This document shows, one piece after another, positions 1 through 10,100 of a stretch of DNA of 47,988 nt. The stretch covers positions 1-47,988 of the forward strand of contig CACKYY010000010.1 of assembly GCA_902604525.1 (NCBI GenBank), given 5' to 3'. Positions within the stretch are counted from its first letter, which is position 1; every line of letters starts with the position of its first letter. A program made the position numbers and the translations under genes. Source of the DNA: an uncultured Pelagibacteraceae bacterium. GTDB taxonomy: Bacteria; Pseudomonadota; Alphaproteobacteria; Pelagibacterales; Pelagibacteraceae. The notes below the pieces were generated by a model, which was not told the DNA's origin, ran no database searches, and saw only the letters and a program-made list of their open reading frames with translations.

Positions 1-11
1 ATATTATATAG

Positions 12-818
12 ATGATTATGTACAAAAGATTTATAATAGCACTGGTTTCAACTTTTTTATTATCTTTTAATGCAATTGCAGCCTCTGATGGCGAATTGAT
101 CTTGTCAGAAAATGCAAAACCAAAAAAAATAAAAGATTGTTTTGAAAAACTTAACAGAGTTACATTTTCATTCAATCAAGGTTTAGACAAAGCTATTATA
201 ACACCAATAGCAAAGGGTTATAGGAAATTGCCAGATCCAATACAAAGGGGTACTAGTAACGCAGTAAAAAATTTATCTACTTTAATAACGATACCTAATA
301 ACGTTTTACAAGGAGATGTAAAAACTGCATTGATTAATAGTGGAAGGTTAGTTGTAAATACAACAGTTGGACTATTGGGTATTATTGACGTAGCGAATAA
401 AATGGGATTTCCAAAATATGTTAAGGAAGACTATGGTCAAACTTTAGGGGCTTGGGGTGTAGGTCCAGGTTGTTATCTAGTTCTTCCAGTTTTAGGTCCT
501 TCAACAATTAGAGATACGGCTGGATCTTTTGCAAATGTCTTGGGAGGAGATCCTTGGTATAATGCTTCAGTGCATGGTAATAACGAGTTTTTAAGTGAAG
601 GTGTTTTTTTGACATCTAAAGCCCTAAGTGGAGTTGAGTTTAGAGCAAATAATATTGAGTCACTTGATAACCTTGAAAAAAATTCAGTAGATTTTTATGC
701 TTCAGTAAAAAGTTTATACTTACAAGATAGAGAGAATAAAATTGAAAATCAAAATAGAGGAAATATAGAGGTTATTTATAAAAACGAAGAAGATTGGGAA
801 GAAATAGACAACCAATAA
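12..818 (+). CDS. mlaA: MlaA (VacJ) family outer-membrane lipid asymmetry protein
   Basis: MlaA removes mislocalised phospholipid from the outer leaflet of the outer membrane and passes it to periplasmic MlaC. The 268-residue product has the family pattern: a start like D-x-F-E-K-x-N-R (here DCFEKLNR, about residues 42-49), then a long MlaA domain containing GxYLVLPVLGPSTIRD (about residues 155-170). The N-terminus is a signal peptide ending near AIAA at residues 21-24. No cysteine follows it, so the lipobox typical of MlaA is absent. An alternative ATG lies at 18. The next gene, 14 nt downstream, encodes MlaC, which supports the assignment. The mlaFED transporter genes are not in this window. 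Confidence 0.9.
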   Translation: MIMYKRFIIALVSTFLLSFNAIAASDGELILSENAKPKKIKDCFEKLNRVTFSFNQGLDKAIITPIAKGYRKLPDPIQRGTSNAVKNLSTLITIPNNVLQGDVKTALINSGRLVVNTTVGLLGIIDVANKMGFPKYVKEDYGQTLGAWGVGPGCYLVLPVLGPSTIRDTAGSFANVLGGDPWYNASVHGNNEFLSEGVFLTSKALSGVEFRANNIESLDNLEKNSVDFYASVKSLYLQDRENKIENQNRGNIEVIYKNEEDWEEIDNQ

Positions 819-832
819 AGAATTCTCTGTGA

Positions 833-1417
833 ATGAAAAAAATTTTCTTAATTCTATTACTATTAAGCATAAACTCTTCAAATCTTTACTCTATTGAGCC
901 AGATGTATTTGTTCAATCTACTGTAAACAGAGCTTCACAAATTTTATCCAAAAATATTTCAAAAGAAGAAAAAATTAATGAGTTAAAATCTGTAGCTAAA
1001 GAAACCGTTGATATAAAAGGAATTGGTTTTTATTCTCTAGGTTTAGCAAGGAAAAATCTGAATGATAGCCAAAAAATTGAATATTCAAAATTATTTGAGG
1101 ATTATTTTTTGAAAAGTTTTTCTAGTCGTTTGGCTGAATATACTAATCCTGAAATAGAAGTTAGTGATAAAAAAGTGTTAAATAGAAACTATACAATCGT
1201 AAATAGTTTTTTAGTAGGGACCTCAGAAAGACCTGAGGTAAAAATTGATTGGAGAGTTTATACAAAAAATCCTGAAAACCCATTAATAAGAGATTTAATT
1301 ATAGAGGGATTAAGTTTGGCAAGAACACAAAAAGAAGAGTTTTCGTCAATATTAAATTCTAACGATGGAGATATTAATGCTCTATTTAAAACTTTAGAAG
1401 AATTTTCAAAAAATTAA
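833..1417 (+). CDS. mlaC: MlaC family periplasmic phospholipid-binding protein (Ttg2D-like)
   Basis: MlaC shuttles phospholipid across the periplasm between MlaA and the inner-membrane MlaFEDB complex. The 194-residue product begins with a signal peptide (MKKIFLILLLLSINSSNLYS) and then has the MlaC/Tol_Tol_Ttg2 layout: helical N-terminal part, QKIEYSKLFEDYFLKSFSSRL in the middle, and a beta-rich part with VKIDWRVY and IRDLIIEGLSLARTQKEEF near the C-terminus. The family is usually about 190-210 residues, so it is complete. It lies 14 nt behind mlaA and is probably cotranscribed. No Shine-Dalgarno sequence is seen before the ATG. Confidence 0.9.
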   Translation: MKKIFLILLLLSINSSNLYSIEPDVFVQSTVNRASQILSKNISKEEKINELKSVAKETVDIKGIGFYSLGLARKNLNDSQKIEYSKLFEDYFLKSFSSRLAEYTNPEIEVSDKKVLNRNYTIVNSFLVGTSERPEVKIDWRVYTKNPENPLIRDLIIEGLSLARTQKEEFSSILNSNDGDINALFKTLEEFSKN

Positions 1418-1444
1418 TTTTCTAAACGTTGATTTTACTGGATT

Positions 1445-1521
1445 TGGTGGGCCCGCCAGGACTCGAACCTGGGACCAATACATTATGAGTGTACTGCTCT
1501 AACCAACTGAGCTACAGGCCC
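1445..1521 (-). tRNA. tRNA with CAU anticodon: tRNA-Met (elongator) by anticodon, possibly tRNA-Ile2
   Basis: On the minus strand a 77-nt cloverleaf folds with a 7-bp acceptor stem (GGGCCTG/CGGGCCC), a canonical T-arm (CCAGG-TTCGAGT-CCTGG), a 5-bp anticodon stem and loop CTCATAA, giving anticodon CAU. CCA is encoded. G1-C72 pairs and the anticodon stem lacks three G-C pairs, which argues against initiator tRNA. The acceptor has C4-G69 and C5-G68, known in E. coli as positive determinants for lysidine synthase TilS, so it may be tRNA-Ile2, which reads AUA after C34 modification. It follows tRNA-Val on the same strand. Confidence 0.9.
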
Positions 1522-1580
1522 TAAACTTAGAATTAGTTATACCATTTTTTTACAGTTATCAATTAAAGATAACTTTTTTA

Positions 1581-1655
1581 TGGTGGGCCGTGTTGGTTAC
1601 GCTCCAACTACCCCTGCAATGTCAATGCAGTACTCTACTATTGAGCTAACGGCCC
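1581..1655 (-). tRNA. tRNA-Val (anticodon GAC) with non-canonical T- and D-loops
   Basis: The 75-nt minus-strand gene has a perfect 7-bp acceptor stem (GGGCCGT/ACGGCCC), anticodon stem CTGCA/TGCAG around loop TTGACAT (anticodon GAC, valine), T-stem GTTGG/CCAAC and an encoded CCA. The T-loop reads AGCGTAA instead of TTCRANN, and the D-loop reads AATAGTA instead of the usual AATGGTA with G18-G19. All stems are intact, so it does not look like a randomly decaying pseudogene, but its function is uncertain. It begins 4 nt after the rpoD stop codon on the same strand and is probably excised from that transcript. Confidence 0.75.
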
Positions 1656-1659
1656 AGTA

Positions 1660-3483
1660 CTAACTTTCTAGGAAACTTTTAAGTTGTTTTGATCTACTTG
1701 GGTGTTTTAATTTTCTAAGAGCTTTCGCCTCAATTTGTCTAATTCTTTCTCTTGTTACTGAAAACTGTAAACCAACTTCTTCTAAGGTATGGTCCGTATT
1801 CATTCCTACGCCAAATCGCATCCTTAAAACTCTTTCCTCTCTTGGTGTTAAAGTTGACAGTATTTTAGTAGTTGCCTCTCCAAGATTTGATTTTATTGCT
1901 TGTTCAAGTGGTGCAAGGGCTTTCGTATCCTCAATGAAATCTCCTAAGCTACTATCTTCTTCATCACCTACAGGTTTTTCTAATGAAACAGGTTCTTTTG
2001 AAATTTTAAGAACTTTTCTGACTTTATCTAATGGCATTCTAAGTTTCTGAGCTAATTCTTCAGGTGTAGCTTCTCTACCAAATTCACTTAATATTAATCT
2101 TTGAGTTCTTACAATTTTATTAATCGTTTCAATCATATGAACAGGGATACGAATTGTTCTTGCTTGATCTGCAATAGATCTTGTAATTGCTTGCCTAATC
2201 CACCAAGTAGCATATGTTGAAAACTTATATCCTCTTCTATATTCAAATTTATCAACAGCCTTCATTAATCCAATGTTACCCTCCTGAATTAAATCTAAAA
2301 ACTGAAGACCTCTATTGGTATATTTTTTTGCAATTGAGATAACTAATCTTAGATTGGCTTCAACCATTTCTTTTTTGGCAATTCTTGACTCTTTTTCACC
2401 CTTTTGAACCCTGCTAACTAATTTTTTAAAATCTGTTACCGAAATTCCTAACTTATGACTTATTTCAATTAATCTCTCTCTAATATTTTTAAATTCTTCT
2501 TTATTTTTAGAGAAAAATTGTTTCCAAATATTATTGGTATCTAAGAATTTTTTTAAATTTGGGTTAATTTCATTGCCGATATAAAATTTAATAAATTCAT
2601 TTCTTGGAATTTTGTGATCCATTGCAAGCCTCAAAAGATTACCCTCAAGAGAAACAATTTTTTTGTTTTCAACATAATGCTTTTGCACAAGATCCTCTAA
2701 AACTGATGGAGATAATTGAAGTGATTTTATATTTTCTAATATATCAATAACTATTTTATCGTGACCTTTTTCTTTTGCTGGCGTAAAATTTTTAGAATTT
2801 AAAACACAATCTAATTTTTCTTTTTGGTATTTAATTAATTTTGTATATTCTTTAGTTAATGTGTTAACGGTTTTTAGAACTTTAGGCTTAATTTCAGTTT
2901 CCATTGCAGCAAGAGTGGGATTGAAGTCATCATCTTCATCAGAAGATCCTTCTTCTTTATCTGTCTCACCAGCATTTTTTTGTTTAGCACTTGGGCCTGT
3001 CGACTCATCCTCCATATAATTAGTATCAATATCGATAATTTCTCTTACTAAAATTTCATCTTTTTGTAATTTTTCATTCCATTCAAAAAATTGTTGAGCA
3101 GTTATTGGACTTTGAGAAAGCGCAATTAACATCACATCTTTTCCAGCCTCAATTCTTTTTGCAATTGCAATTTCACCTTCTCTAGAAAGAAGTTCTACAC
3201 CACCCATCTCACGTAAATACATCCTAATAGGATCGTCGCTTTTTTCAATTGTCTTGCCTTCTTCTTTTCCTGAGTTTTCTTTTTTTCTTATAACTTTAAA
3301 ATCAGATTTTTTTTCAACTAAGGAAACATTTTCATTCAAAATATGAATAAAAGCTTGAGCCAAGTTATCATCAGATAAATTTCTTTTTCCAAGAGATTTG
3401 CTTAATTCTTCATAGGTTATGAATCCTCTATGAGTTCCTCTACCCATTAATCTAGCAAATGATTTTGTTATAATTCTTTCCAC
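1660..3483 (-). CDS. rpoD: RNA polymerase primary sigma factor RpoD (sigma-70)
   Basis: RpoD directs RNA polymerase to housekeeping promoters. The 607-residue protein has region 1.2 ([21 protein letters not shown], about 84-104), an acidic variable segment (about 155-190), region 2 ([20 protein letters not shown] to the [10 protein letters not shown] block, about 375-450), region 3 (about 455-530) and region 4 with the helix-turn-helix [20 protein letters not shown] (about 566-585). The length matches E. coli sigma-70 (613). The start is GTG at 3483; an in-frame ATG occurs 12 codons later, but the GTG start keeps more of region 1.1. It lies 67 nt downstream of dnaG, and two tRNA genes follow. 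Confidence 0.98.
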   Translation of the reverse strand: MERIITKSFARLMGRGTHRGFITYEELSKSLGKRNLSDDNLAQAFIHILNENVSLVEKKSDFKVIRKKENSGKEEGKTIEKSDDPIRMYLREMGGVELLSREGEIAIAKRIEAGKDVMLIALSQSPITAQQFFEWNEKLQKDEILVREIIDIDTNYMEDESTGPSAKQKNAGETDKEEGSSDEDDDFNPTLAAMETEIKPKVLKTVNTLTKEYTKLIKYQKEKLDCVLNSKNFTPAKEKGHDKIVIDILENIKSLQLSPSVLEDLVQKHYVENKKIVSLEGNLLRLAMDHKIPRNEFIKFYIGNEINPNLKKFLDTNNIWKQFFSKNKEEFKNIRERLIEISHKLGISVTDFKKLVSRVQKGEKESRIAKKEMVEANLRLVISIAKKYTNRGLQFLDLIQEGNIGLMKAVDKFEYRRGYKFSTYATWWIRQAITRSIADQARTIRIPVHMIETINKIVRTQRLILSEFGREATPEELAQKLRMPLDKVRKVLKISKEPVSLEKPVGDEEDSSLGDFIEDTKALAPLEQAIKSNLGEATTKILSTLTPREERVLRMRFGVGMNTDHTLEEVGLQFSVTRERIRQIEAKALRKLKHPSRSKQLKSFLES

Positions 3484-3550
3484 GGCAATAAAAGTTTGGA
3501 AGTCTTATATAATGTCAAATCTGTAAAAATCCATGACTAAATTAGCCGGA

Positions 3551-5326
3551 TTAATTGAGATTCTGCTTTTTTTTGAGCTCTTTTAGCTCATTAAATGTGG
3601 TCTCACTCATGTCGACTGAGAACTTCGATTCTAATTCTTGAATTCTAAACTCAAGATCATAATTCATCAAATCTCTTGAAATATCCTCTAACAATTCGAT
3701 GATTTTTTGATCATCATCTGCTTGATTTTTAAGAATATGTTTAATGGGTGCAAATTTATTTATTTTTTCTAGCAATTGATTGTCTAACTTTAAATCCTCA
3801 ATTGTAATTTGCTCTCCAGATTTCAGTGTCTGAATTATTAGTTCAAATATTTTTATATTAACTTCGGTAAATAACTTAATATTTTCGATTAAATGTATAT
3901 TTGCTTGCAACAAATTTAAATTATTCATTACTAGATACAATAAAGAGAACTCTTTAAGCTCTACCCCAGTAAGCAATTGACTGTCATTAAAATGCTTCTT
4001 GGTTGTTTCTAGTGGTTTAGTTTTTTTAACAAAAAATTTTTTCTTATTTTGATTGGAATGTGGCGTTAATTCTGCAATTTTTTCTAGAAAATATTCTAGT
4101 ACATATTTTTTTATAAAATCATCTTTAATTGTACTTGCAATACTTCTCAATTTTTTTTCAAAAATTGCTAATGAAGAAGGGTTATTTTCTGTTTGTTTTT
4201 TATAATGACTAAAAATAAATTGGTGGATAGAAAGTTTACTTTGTTTATTAAAATCAATGAAATTAGCCTTACCATTTTTATTTACATAACTGTCGGGGTC
4301 TTCCTTGTCTGGTAAAAATAAAAATGAAATATTTTTTTCTGGTTTTAATTCTTTAATAGAGTTCTCTGCAGCTCTTAATGCTGCTTTATAACCACTTTCA
4401 TCACCATCGAAGCATATAATAATATCATTAAAAAACTGGTTAAGAGTTAAAATTTGTTTATCAGTCAAAGAAGTTCCAAGATTAGCAACTGCATTATCAA
4501 TCCCGTTTTTGCTTAAACCAACAACATCCATATATCCCTCAACTAGATAGATATGATCTATTTTATTAGAAAGTTTTCGAGCTAAATCTAAATTATATAA
4601 ATTAGACCCTTTTTTAAAAAAATTTGTTTCAGGGGAATTTATATATTTAGCCAAATAATCTACCTTTTCGATTATTCTCCCCCCTAAAGCTATTGGTTGA
4701 CCCGAGATATTATTGATTGGAAAAATTAATCTACCTCTAAATCTTTCAACATATATTTTCTTTTTTTCATCTAAGTAAAATAAACCCGTTTCAACTAAAC
4801 TTTGCTCACTATAATTATCTTTAAATTTCTCAAAGAAATTTGGATTTTTTTCTATGTATCCAATTTTAAATTTTTTAACTTCGTCTTTAGTTAAAGATCT
4901 ATTTTTTAAATAATCTCTTGCAAAAGAATAGCTCTCATTTTTTAACAATTCATCGTGATAAAAATCTACATACTGGCTAAAAATTGATTGGTACTCTTTC
5001 CATTTTTTTTCTCTTTCTTCATCCTGTTTCGAAAACATATAAGGTTGCATTCCAGCTAATTGAGCTAAATGCTTTACTGCCTCTCCAAATTTAAGATTTT
5101 GAAATTTCATAACAAAATCAAAAATGTTTCCATGCTCTGAGGTTGCAAAACAATGATAAAATTCTTTTTCATCATTTACCGTAAATGAAGGTGTTTTTTC
5201 GTTTTTAAATGGAGACAAGCCAACAAACTCTTTACCCCTTTTTTTTAAGGAAACAGTTTTTGAGACAACTGTTGATACTTTTAATCTTGTCTTTATTTCA
5301 TCAAGGTATTCTTTTGGATACTTCAT
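3551..5326 (-). CDS. dnaG: DNA primase DnaG
   Basis: DnaG makes RNA primers at the replication fork. The 591-residue product has an N-terminal CHC2-type domain (residues 1-95), the catalytic core with the TOPRIM motifs VEGYMDVVGL, CFDGDESGYKAALRAAE and PDKEDPDSYV, and a C-terminal DnaB-interacting region. In the CHC2 domain the ligand positions corresponding to E. coli C40, H43, C61 and C64 are S38, K41, C59 and T62, so three of four zinc ligands are missing although the surrounding fold sequence (EKTPSF, FYHCF, HGN-IFDFVM) is kept. It overlaps the end of yqeY by one base (TAATG), implying translational coupling, and precedes rpoD. Confidence 0.97.
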   Translation of the reverse strand: MKYPKEYLDEIKTRLKVSTVVSKTVSLKKRGKEFVGLSPFKNEKTPSFTVNDEKEFYHCFATSEHGNIFDFVMKFQNLKFGEAVKHLAQLAGMQPYMFSKQDEEREKKWKEYQSIFSQYVDFYHDELLKNESYSFARDYLKNRSLTKDEVKKFKIGYIEKNPNFFEKFKDNYSEQSLVETGLFYLDEKKKIYVERFRGRLIFPINNISGQPIALGGRIIEKVDYLAKYINSPETNFFKKGSNLYNLDLARKLSNKIDHIYLVEGYMDVVGLSKNGIDNAVANLGTSLTDKQILTLNQFFNDIIICFDGDESGYKAALRAAENSIKELKPEKNISFLFLPDKEDPDSYVNKNGKANFIDFNKQSKLSIHQFIFSHYKKQTENNPSSLAIFEKKLRSIASTIKDDFIKKYVLEYFLEKIAELTPHSNQNKKKFFVKKTKPLETTKKHFNDSQLLTGVELKEFSLLYLVMNNLNLLQANIHLIENIKLFTEVNIKIFELIIQTLKSGEQITIEDLKLDNQLLEKINKFAPIKHILKNQADDDQKIIELLEDISRDLMNYDLEFRIQELESKFSVDMSETTFNELKELKKKQNLN

Positions 5327-5787
5327 TATTTATTAAATAAGTCTTTGATCATCGGGCCTGCTTTAGCAAAATCAATTTCATCCGAATGAGTTTTCTTCAA
5401 CTCCCCCATTACTTTACCCATATCTTTTATTGAATTAGCACCCAGTCTAGCAATTAAATCTGCACAGATTTTTTTGGTTTCCTCTTCTCCAAGTTGCTTT
5501 GGAAGAAATCTAGTCAAAATATCATATTCATTTTGTTCAACCTCTAGCAAATCATTACGGTTATTTTTTTTGTATATATCAATCGATTCGGCTCGTTGTT
5601 TAACCATTTTTTTTAAAAGCTTCTTAATATCTTCATCATCTGTATCTTTTTTATTTGGTCCAGATCGGTTAATTATGTCTAGATCCTTAATGGATGACAA
5701 TATTAACCTATAGGTTGATATCTTATTTTTATCTTTTAATTTAAGAGCAGTTTTGTATTCGTTTTCGATAGTATCTTTTAAGGACAT
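5326..5787 (-). CDS. yqeY: GatB/YqeY domain protein
   Basis: This 153-residue protein matches the YqeY family: a helical protein resembling the tRNA-binding tail domain of GatB. Recognisable segments are YKTALKLKDKNKISTYRLILSS near the start, the E-x-R-x-x-S-I-D-I-Y-K block (VKQRAESIDIYKKNNR), ILTRFLPKQLGEEE in the middle, and KDMGKVMGELKK near the C-terminus. Its cellular role is not firmly established; a link to tRNA-dependent amidotransferase activity is only inferred from the domain. It is the first gene of the yqeY-dnaG-rpoD set, an order common in alphaproteobacteria, and is divergent from carA across 126 nt. Confidence 0.92.
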   Translation of the reverse strand: MSLKDTIENEYKTALKLKDKNKISTYRLILSSIKDLDIINRSGPNKKDTDDEDIKKLLKKMVKQRAESIDIYKKNNRNDLLEVEQNEYDILTRFLPKQLGEEETKKICADLIARLGANSIKDMGKVMGELKKTHSDEIDFAKAGPMIKDLFNK

Positions 5788-5863
5788 GATTTTTTTAATC
5801 TACTTCAAAGAAATAATTCTTCAAAAGAAAAATTGTTTTTTTACAATTTATTATACATCTCTG

Positions 5864-5892
5864 TTGCGATAATAGAGCAATTATTGTATTAA
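5864..5892 (+). promoter_or_regulatory. Possible sigma-70 promoter for carAB
   Basis: In the 126-nt divergent spacer between yqeY and carA, TTGCGA (5864-5869) and TATTAA (5887-5892) are 17 bases apart. Each matches the consensus hexamers at four of six positions. Transcription would begin about 15 bases before the TTG start of carA. In such A+T-rich DNA matches of this quality arise by chance, so this is a weak prediction. Confidence 0.25.
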
Positions 5893-5913
5893 CCTTTAAC
5901 TTATGAGTTGTAA

Positions 5914-7107
5914 TTGATCAAAAAAGCAAAAAAAACAAACTCAAAAAATTCACAAATTAATACAGGCGTTTTAGTTCTTGAAAATAAGAGGGTTTTTAAA
6001 GGGATTGGGATTGGCTATCAAGGAGAAGCAACTGGAGAAGTTTGCTTTAATACCTCATTAACTGGTTACCAAGAAATTATTTCAGATCCTTCCTACGCAG
6101 GTCAGATTATAAATTTTACATTCCCACATATTGGAAATGCTGGAACAAATAGAGAGGATGTTGAGTCTGATAAAATCTGGACAAGAGGTGTCATCTTTAA
6201 TTCAGAAATAACCTCTCCTTCAAATTATAGAGCACTTTTACATTTAGATGCTTGGCTTAAAAAAAACAAAATTGTAGGGATTACAGGGCTGGATACTAGA
6301 AGTTTAACAAACTTTATTAGAGATAAGGGGGCACCTAAGGGAACGATTGCTTACTCAAAAAATGGAAAGTTCAATGTTAGCAAATTAACAAATTCAACAA
6401 TTAAATGGAGTGGTTTGAAAAATCTTGATCTTGCAGAAACTGTTACAACTCAAAAGAACTATATTTGGAAAGGACTTCAAACTTGGAAAAAAGAAATAGG
6501 ATTTAAAAAGAATACAAAAAACCTTTTTCATGTAGTTGCAATTGATTATGGAATAAAAAAAAATATTTTGAGATATTTCTCAGATTTCAAATGTAAAGTA
6601 ACAGTAGTTTCTTGCAAAACTACTGCAGAAAAAATCATAAATCTTAAGCCAAATGGGATATTTTTGTCCAATGGTCCTGGTGATCCAGCAGCGACAGGAA
6701 AGTATGCAATAGAAATACTAAATAAATTAATCAAAAAAAATTTACCTATATTTGGGATTTGTTTAGGTCATCAAATTTTAGCTTTAGCTTTGGGTGGTAA
6801 GACAAAAAAAATGAAGTTGGGTCATAGAGGGGCCAATCATCCTGTTAAAAATTTAGTCCATGATAAAGTTGAAATCACTAGTCAAAATCATGGTTTTGTA
6901 GTAGTTGAAGAAACTTTACCTAAAAAAATTGAAGTTACTCATAAGTCTCTTTTTGATAACACAATTGAAGGAATAAGACTTAAAAACAAACCAATATTTT
7001 CAGTACAATATCATCCAGAGTCTAACCCTGGACCACAGGATAGTGTCTACCTATTTAAAGAATTTATTAACAATATGAAAAAAGATGCCAAAAAGAAAAG
7101 ATATTAA
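5914..7107 (+). CDS. carA: Carbamoyl-phosphate synthase small subunit (glutamine amidotransferase)
   Basis: CarA hydrolyses glutamine and passes ammonia to CarB for carbamoyl phosphate, the precursor of pyrimidines and arginine. The 397-residue protein has the N-terminal CPSase_sm domain (residues 17-150, with [16 protein letters not shown]) and a class I glutamine amidotransferase domain with nucleophile C283 in GICLGHQ and the His-Glu pair H367/E369 in QYHPES. The start is TTG at 5914: no ATG or GTG lies in frame between the upstream stop and the conserved N-terminal strand [13 protein letters not shown]. It overlaps carB by 23 nt. Confidence 0.97.
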   Translation: MIKKAKKTNSKNSQINTGVLVLENKRVFKGIGIGYQGEATGEVCFNTSLTGYQEIISDPSYAGQIINFTFPHIGNAGTNREDVESDKIWTRGVIFNSEITSPSNYRALLHLDAWLKKNKIVGITGLDTRSLTNFIRDKGAPKGTIAYSKNGKFNVSKLTNSTIKWSGLKNLDLAETVTTQKNYIWKGLQTWKKEIGFKKNTKNLFHVVAIDYGIKKNILRYFSDFKCKVTVVSCKTTAEKIINLKPNGIFLSNGPGDPAATGKYAIEILNKLIKKNLPIFGICLGHQILALALGGKTKKMKLGHRGANHPVKNLVHDKVEITSQNHGFVVVEETLPKKIEVTHKSLFDNTIEGIRLKNKPIFSVQYHPESNPGPQDSVYLFKEFINNMKKDAKKKRY

Positions 7108-10100
7108 AAAAATATTAGTTGTAGGTGCTGGACCTATTATTATCGGTCAAGCATGTGAGTTTGATTACTCAGGTACACAAGCTTGTAAGGCGTTAAAAGA
7201 TGAGGGTTTTAAGGTAATATTAATTAACTCAAATCCTGCAACCATTATGACTGATCCAGATGTTGCGGACAAAACTTATATCGAGCCCATAACATTAGAG
7301 GTTTTGGAAAAAATACTTATCAAAGAAAAACCTGATGCAATTCTTCCTACAATGGGTGGTCAAACTGCGCTTAATCTTGCAATGGAAGCGGAAAAAAAAG
7401 GAATTTTAAGAAAATATAAAATTGAACTAATAGGCGCAAATTCTAAAGCAATTGCCAATGCAGAGGATAGGAAAAAATTTAGAAAAAATATGATTGATAT
7501 TGGTCTAGATTTACCTAAATCTGAGATTGTTAACAATATCAACCAAGCCTCTAAAGTTTTAAAAAAAATTGGTTTACCTGCAATCATAAGACCTGCATTT
7601 ACACTTGGAGGTCTTGGCGGTGGTATTGCTAAAAATAAAAAAGATTACTTAAAAATAATTAAAAGTGGACTTCACGAGTCTCCAGTTAGCCAAGTATTGG
7701 TTGAAGAATGCTTGGAAGGCTGGAAAGAATTTGAGATGGAAGTGGTAAGAGATAAAAAAGACAACTGTATTATTATCTGCTCTATTGAAAATGTTGATCC
7801 TATGGGAATTCATACTGGTGACTCAGTAACTGTTGCCCCCGCACTAACCCTTACTGATAAAGAATATCAAGTAATGAGAAATGCCTCAATTGCTTGCTTA
7901 AGAAAAATTGGAGTGGAAACTGGTGGATCCAACGTTCAATTTGCAATCAATCCAAAAAATGGACGAATGGTTGTAATAGAAATGAACCCAAGAGTTTCTA
8001 GATCATCAGCACTAGCATCAAAAGCAACTGGTTTTCCAATTGCAAAAGTTGCAGCAAAACTTGCTGTTGGTTACACGCTGGATGAATTAAAAAATGAAAT
8101 TACAAAAGTTACCCCTGCATCCTTTGAGCCTAGCATTGATTATGTGGTAACAAAAATTCCAAGATTTACTTTTGAAAAATTTTCAACCTCACCAGCAACA
8201 TTAGGTACCTCAATGAAATCTGTCGGAGAAGCAATGGCAATTGGTAGAAATTTCAAAGAGTCGCTTCAAAAAGCACTGGTTTCTCTTGAAACTGGTTTTT
8301 CAGGATTAGACAGAGTCCTGGATCTAACTAAAAAACAAATTGAGAAAAAACTCAAAGAAAATATTCCAAATAAACTTCTTGTTGTTGCAGAAGCAATACG
8401 AAAAAAAGTTAATTTAAAAAGAATATTCGCATTATCTAAAATTGATCCATGGTTTTTAGAACAGATTAAAGAAATTGTGGATACAGAGAATATGATTAAA
8501 AAGAAAGGATTACCAAAGGATTTTGTTGAATTTAATAGAATAAAATCATTTGGCTTTTCTGACAAAAAACTTTCTGAATTATCTAAAACGTTAGAAGAAA
8601 TTGTTAGAAGAAAAAGAACAGCACTTAAAATTTTACCAGTTTTCAAAAAAGTTGATACTTGTGCTGCTGAATTTAAATCTTTTACACCTTATATGTATTC
8701 AACATATCAACGAAATTTCTCAATTAATTCAGAGTGTGAGGCAAATCCATCAGATAAGAAAAAAATTATTATTTTAGGAGGTGGTCCTAACAGAATAGGA
8801 CAAGGTATAGAATTTGATTATTGTTGCTGCCAGGCAAGTTTTTCTTTAAAGGATGCTGGTTTTGAAACAATCATGATTAATTGTAATCCTGAAACTGTCT
8901 CAACTGATTATGACACAAGTGATAGACTTTATTTTGAACCCTTAAAAGAAGAATATGTTTTTAATATTATTAAAAAAGAACAAGAAAAAGGTAATCTTGT
9001 TGGAATAATTGCGCAGTTTGGTGGACAAACACCAATAAAACTTGCAAAATTCTTACACAATCACAAACTTCCAATTCTAGGAACACAGTACACTTCTATA
9101 GATTTAGCTGAGGACAGAGATCGATTTAGAAATTTGTTAGATAAACTTAAATTAAAACAAGCTGAAAGTGGGATAGCAAAAACATTTAAACAAGCAATAC
9201 AAATTTCTGAAAAAATTGGTTTACCTTTAATGGTGAGACCTTCTTATGTGTTAGGTGGAAGAGCAATGGAAATTGTTCATGAAAAAAACCAACTTAAAAA
9301 TTTTGTAGAAGAGGCTTTTAAGGCTGCTGAGGAAAATCCAATTTTAATAGATAAATTTATTGATCATGCAATGGAAGTTGATGTTGATGCCATCTCAGAT
9401 GGAAAACAAGTTCATGTTGCAGGGATCATGCAACATATAGAGGAAGCTGGTATTCACTCTGGGGACTCTGCATGTAGTTTGCCCCCTGTATCTATAAAAC
9501 CATTCTTGATAAAAGAAATTGAAAACCAAACTAAGAAGTTGGCATTAGCTCTAAAAGTTAAAGGTTTCATGAATATTCAATACGCAATTAAAAAAGATGA
9601 AATTTACGTAATTGAGGTTAATCCTCGAGCAAGTCGAACAGTACCATTTGTATCAAAAGCAAAAGGATTACCCCTTGCAAAAATTGCATCACGTGTCATG
9701 GCAGGTGAAAAATTATCAAAATTTAATTTAAGAGATAAATCTAAAGGAATGTATGCAGTTAAAGAAGCTGTGTTCCCTTTTAATAAATTTCCAAACAGCG
9801 ATCTGCTTTTAGGTCCAGAGATGAAATCAACAGGTGAAGTAATGGGATTTGATAAAAACTTTGGAATGGCTTTTGCTAAAAGCCAAATAGCCTCTGCTAA
9901 CTCTTTACCTAAAGATGGATTGGCATTTATTTCCTTAAAAGATAGTCATAAAGATGAAGGAATAGGTTTAGCAAGAGAATTGATTAAATTAAATTTTACA
10001 CTTTGTGCAACTCGGGGAACAGCAGAATACATAAGAAAACATGGGATGAAATGTAGAATTATAAATAAAGTCAGTAGTGGCTCCCCTCATATAGTCGATA

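Noticed and set aside
1418..1444. Intrinsic terminator after mlaC
   Set aside because: No stem with a following T-run is visible in this 27-nt gap.
5474..5713. Plus-strand 79-codon frame inside yqeY
   Set aside because: Serine-rich product reflecting the antisense of Glu/Lys-rich coding sequence; the minus-strand yqeY is well supported.
8266..8646. 126-codon open frame antisense to carB
   Set aside because: It lies wholly inside a strongly conserved gene, has no family resemblance and a composition typical of a complementary-strand frame.
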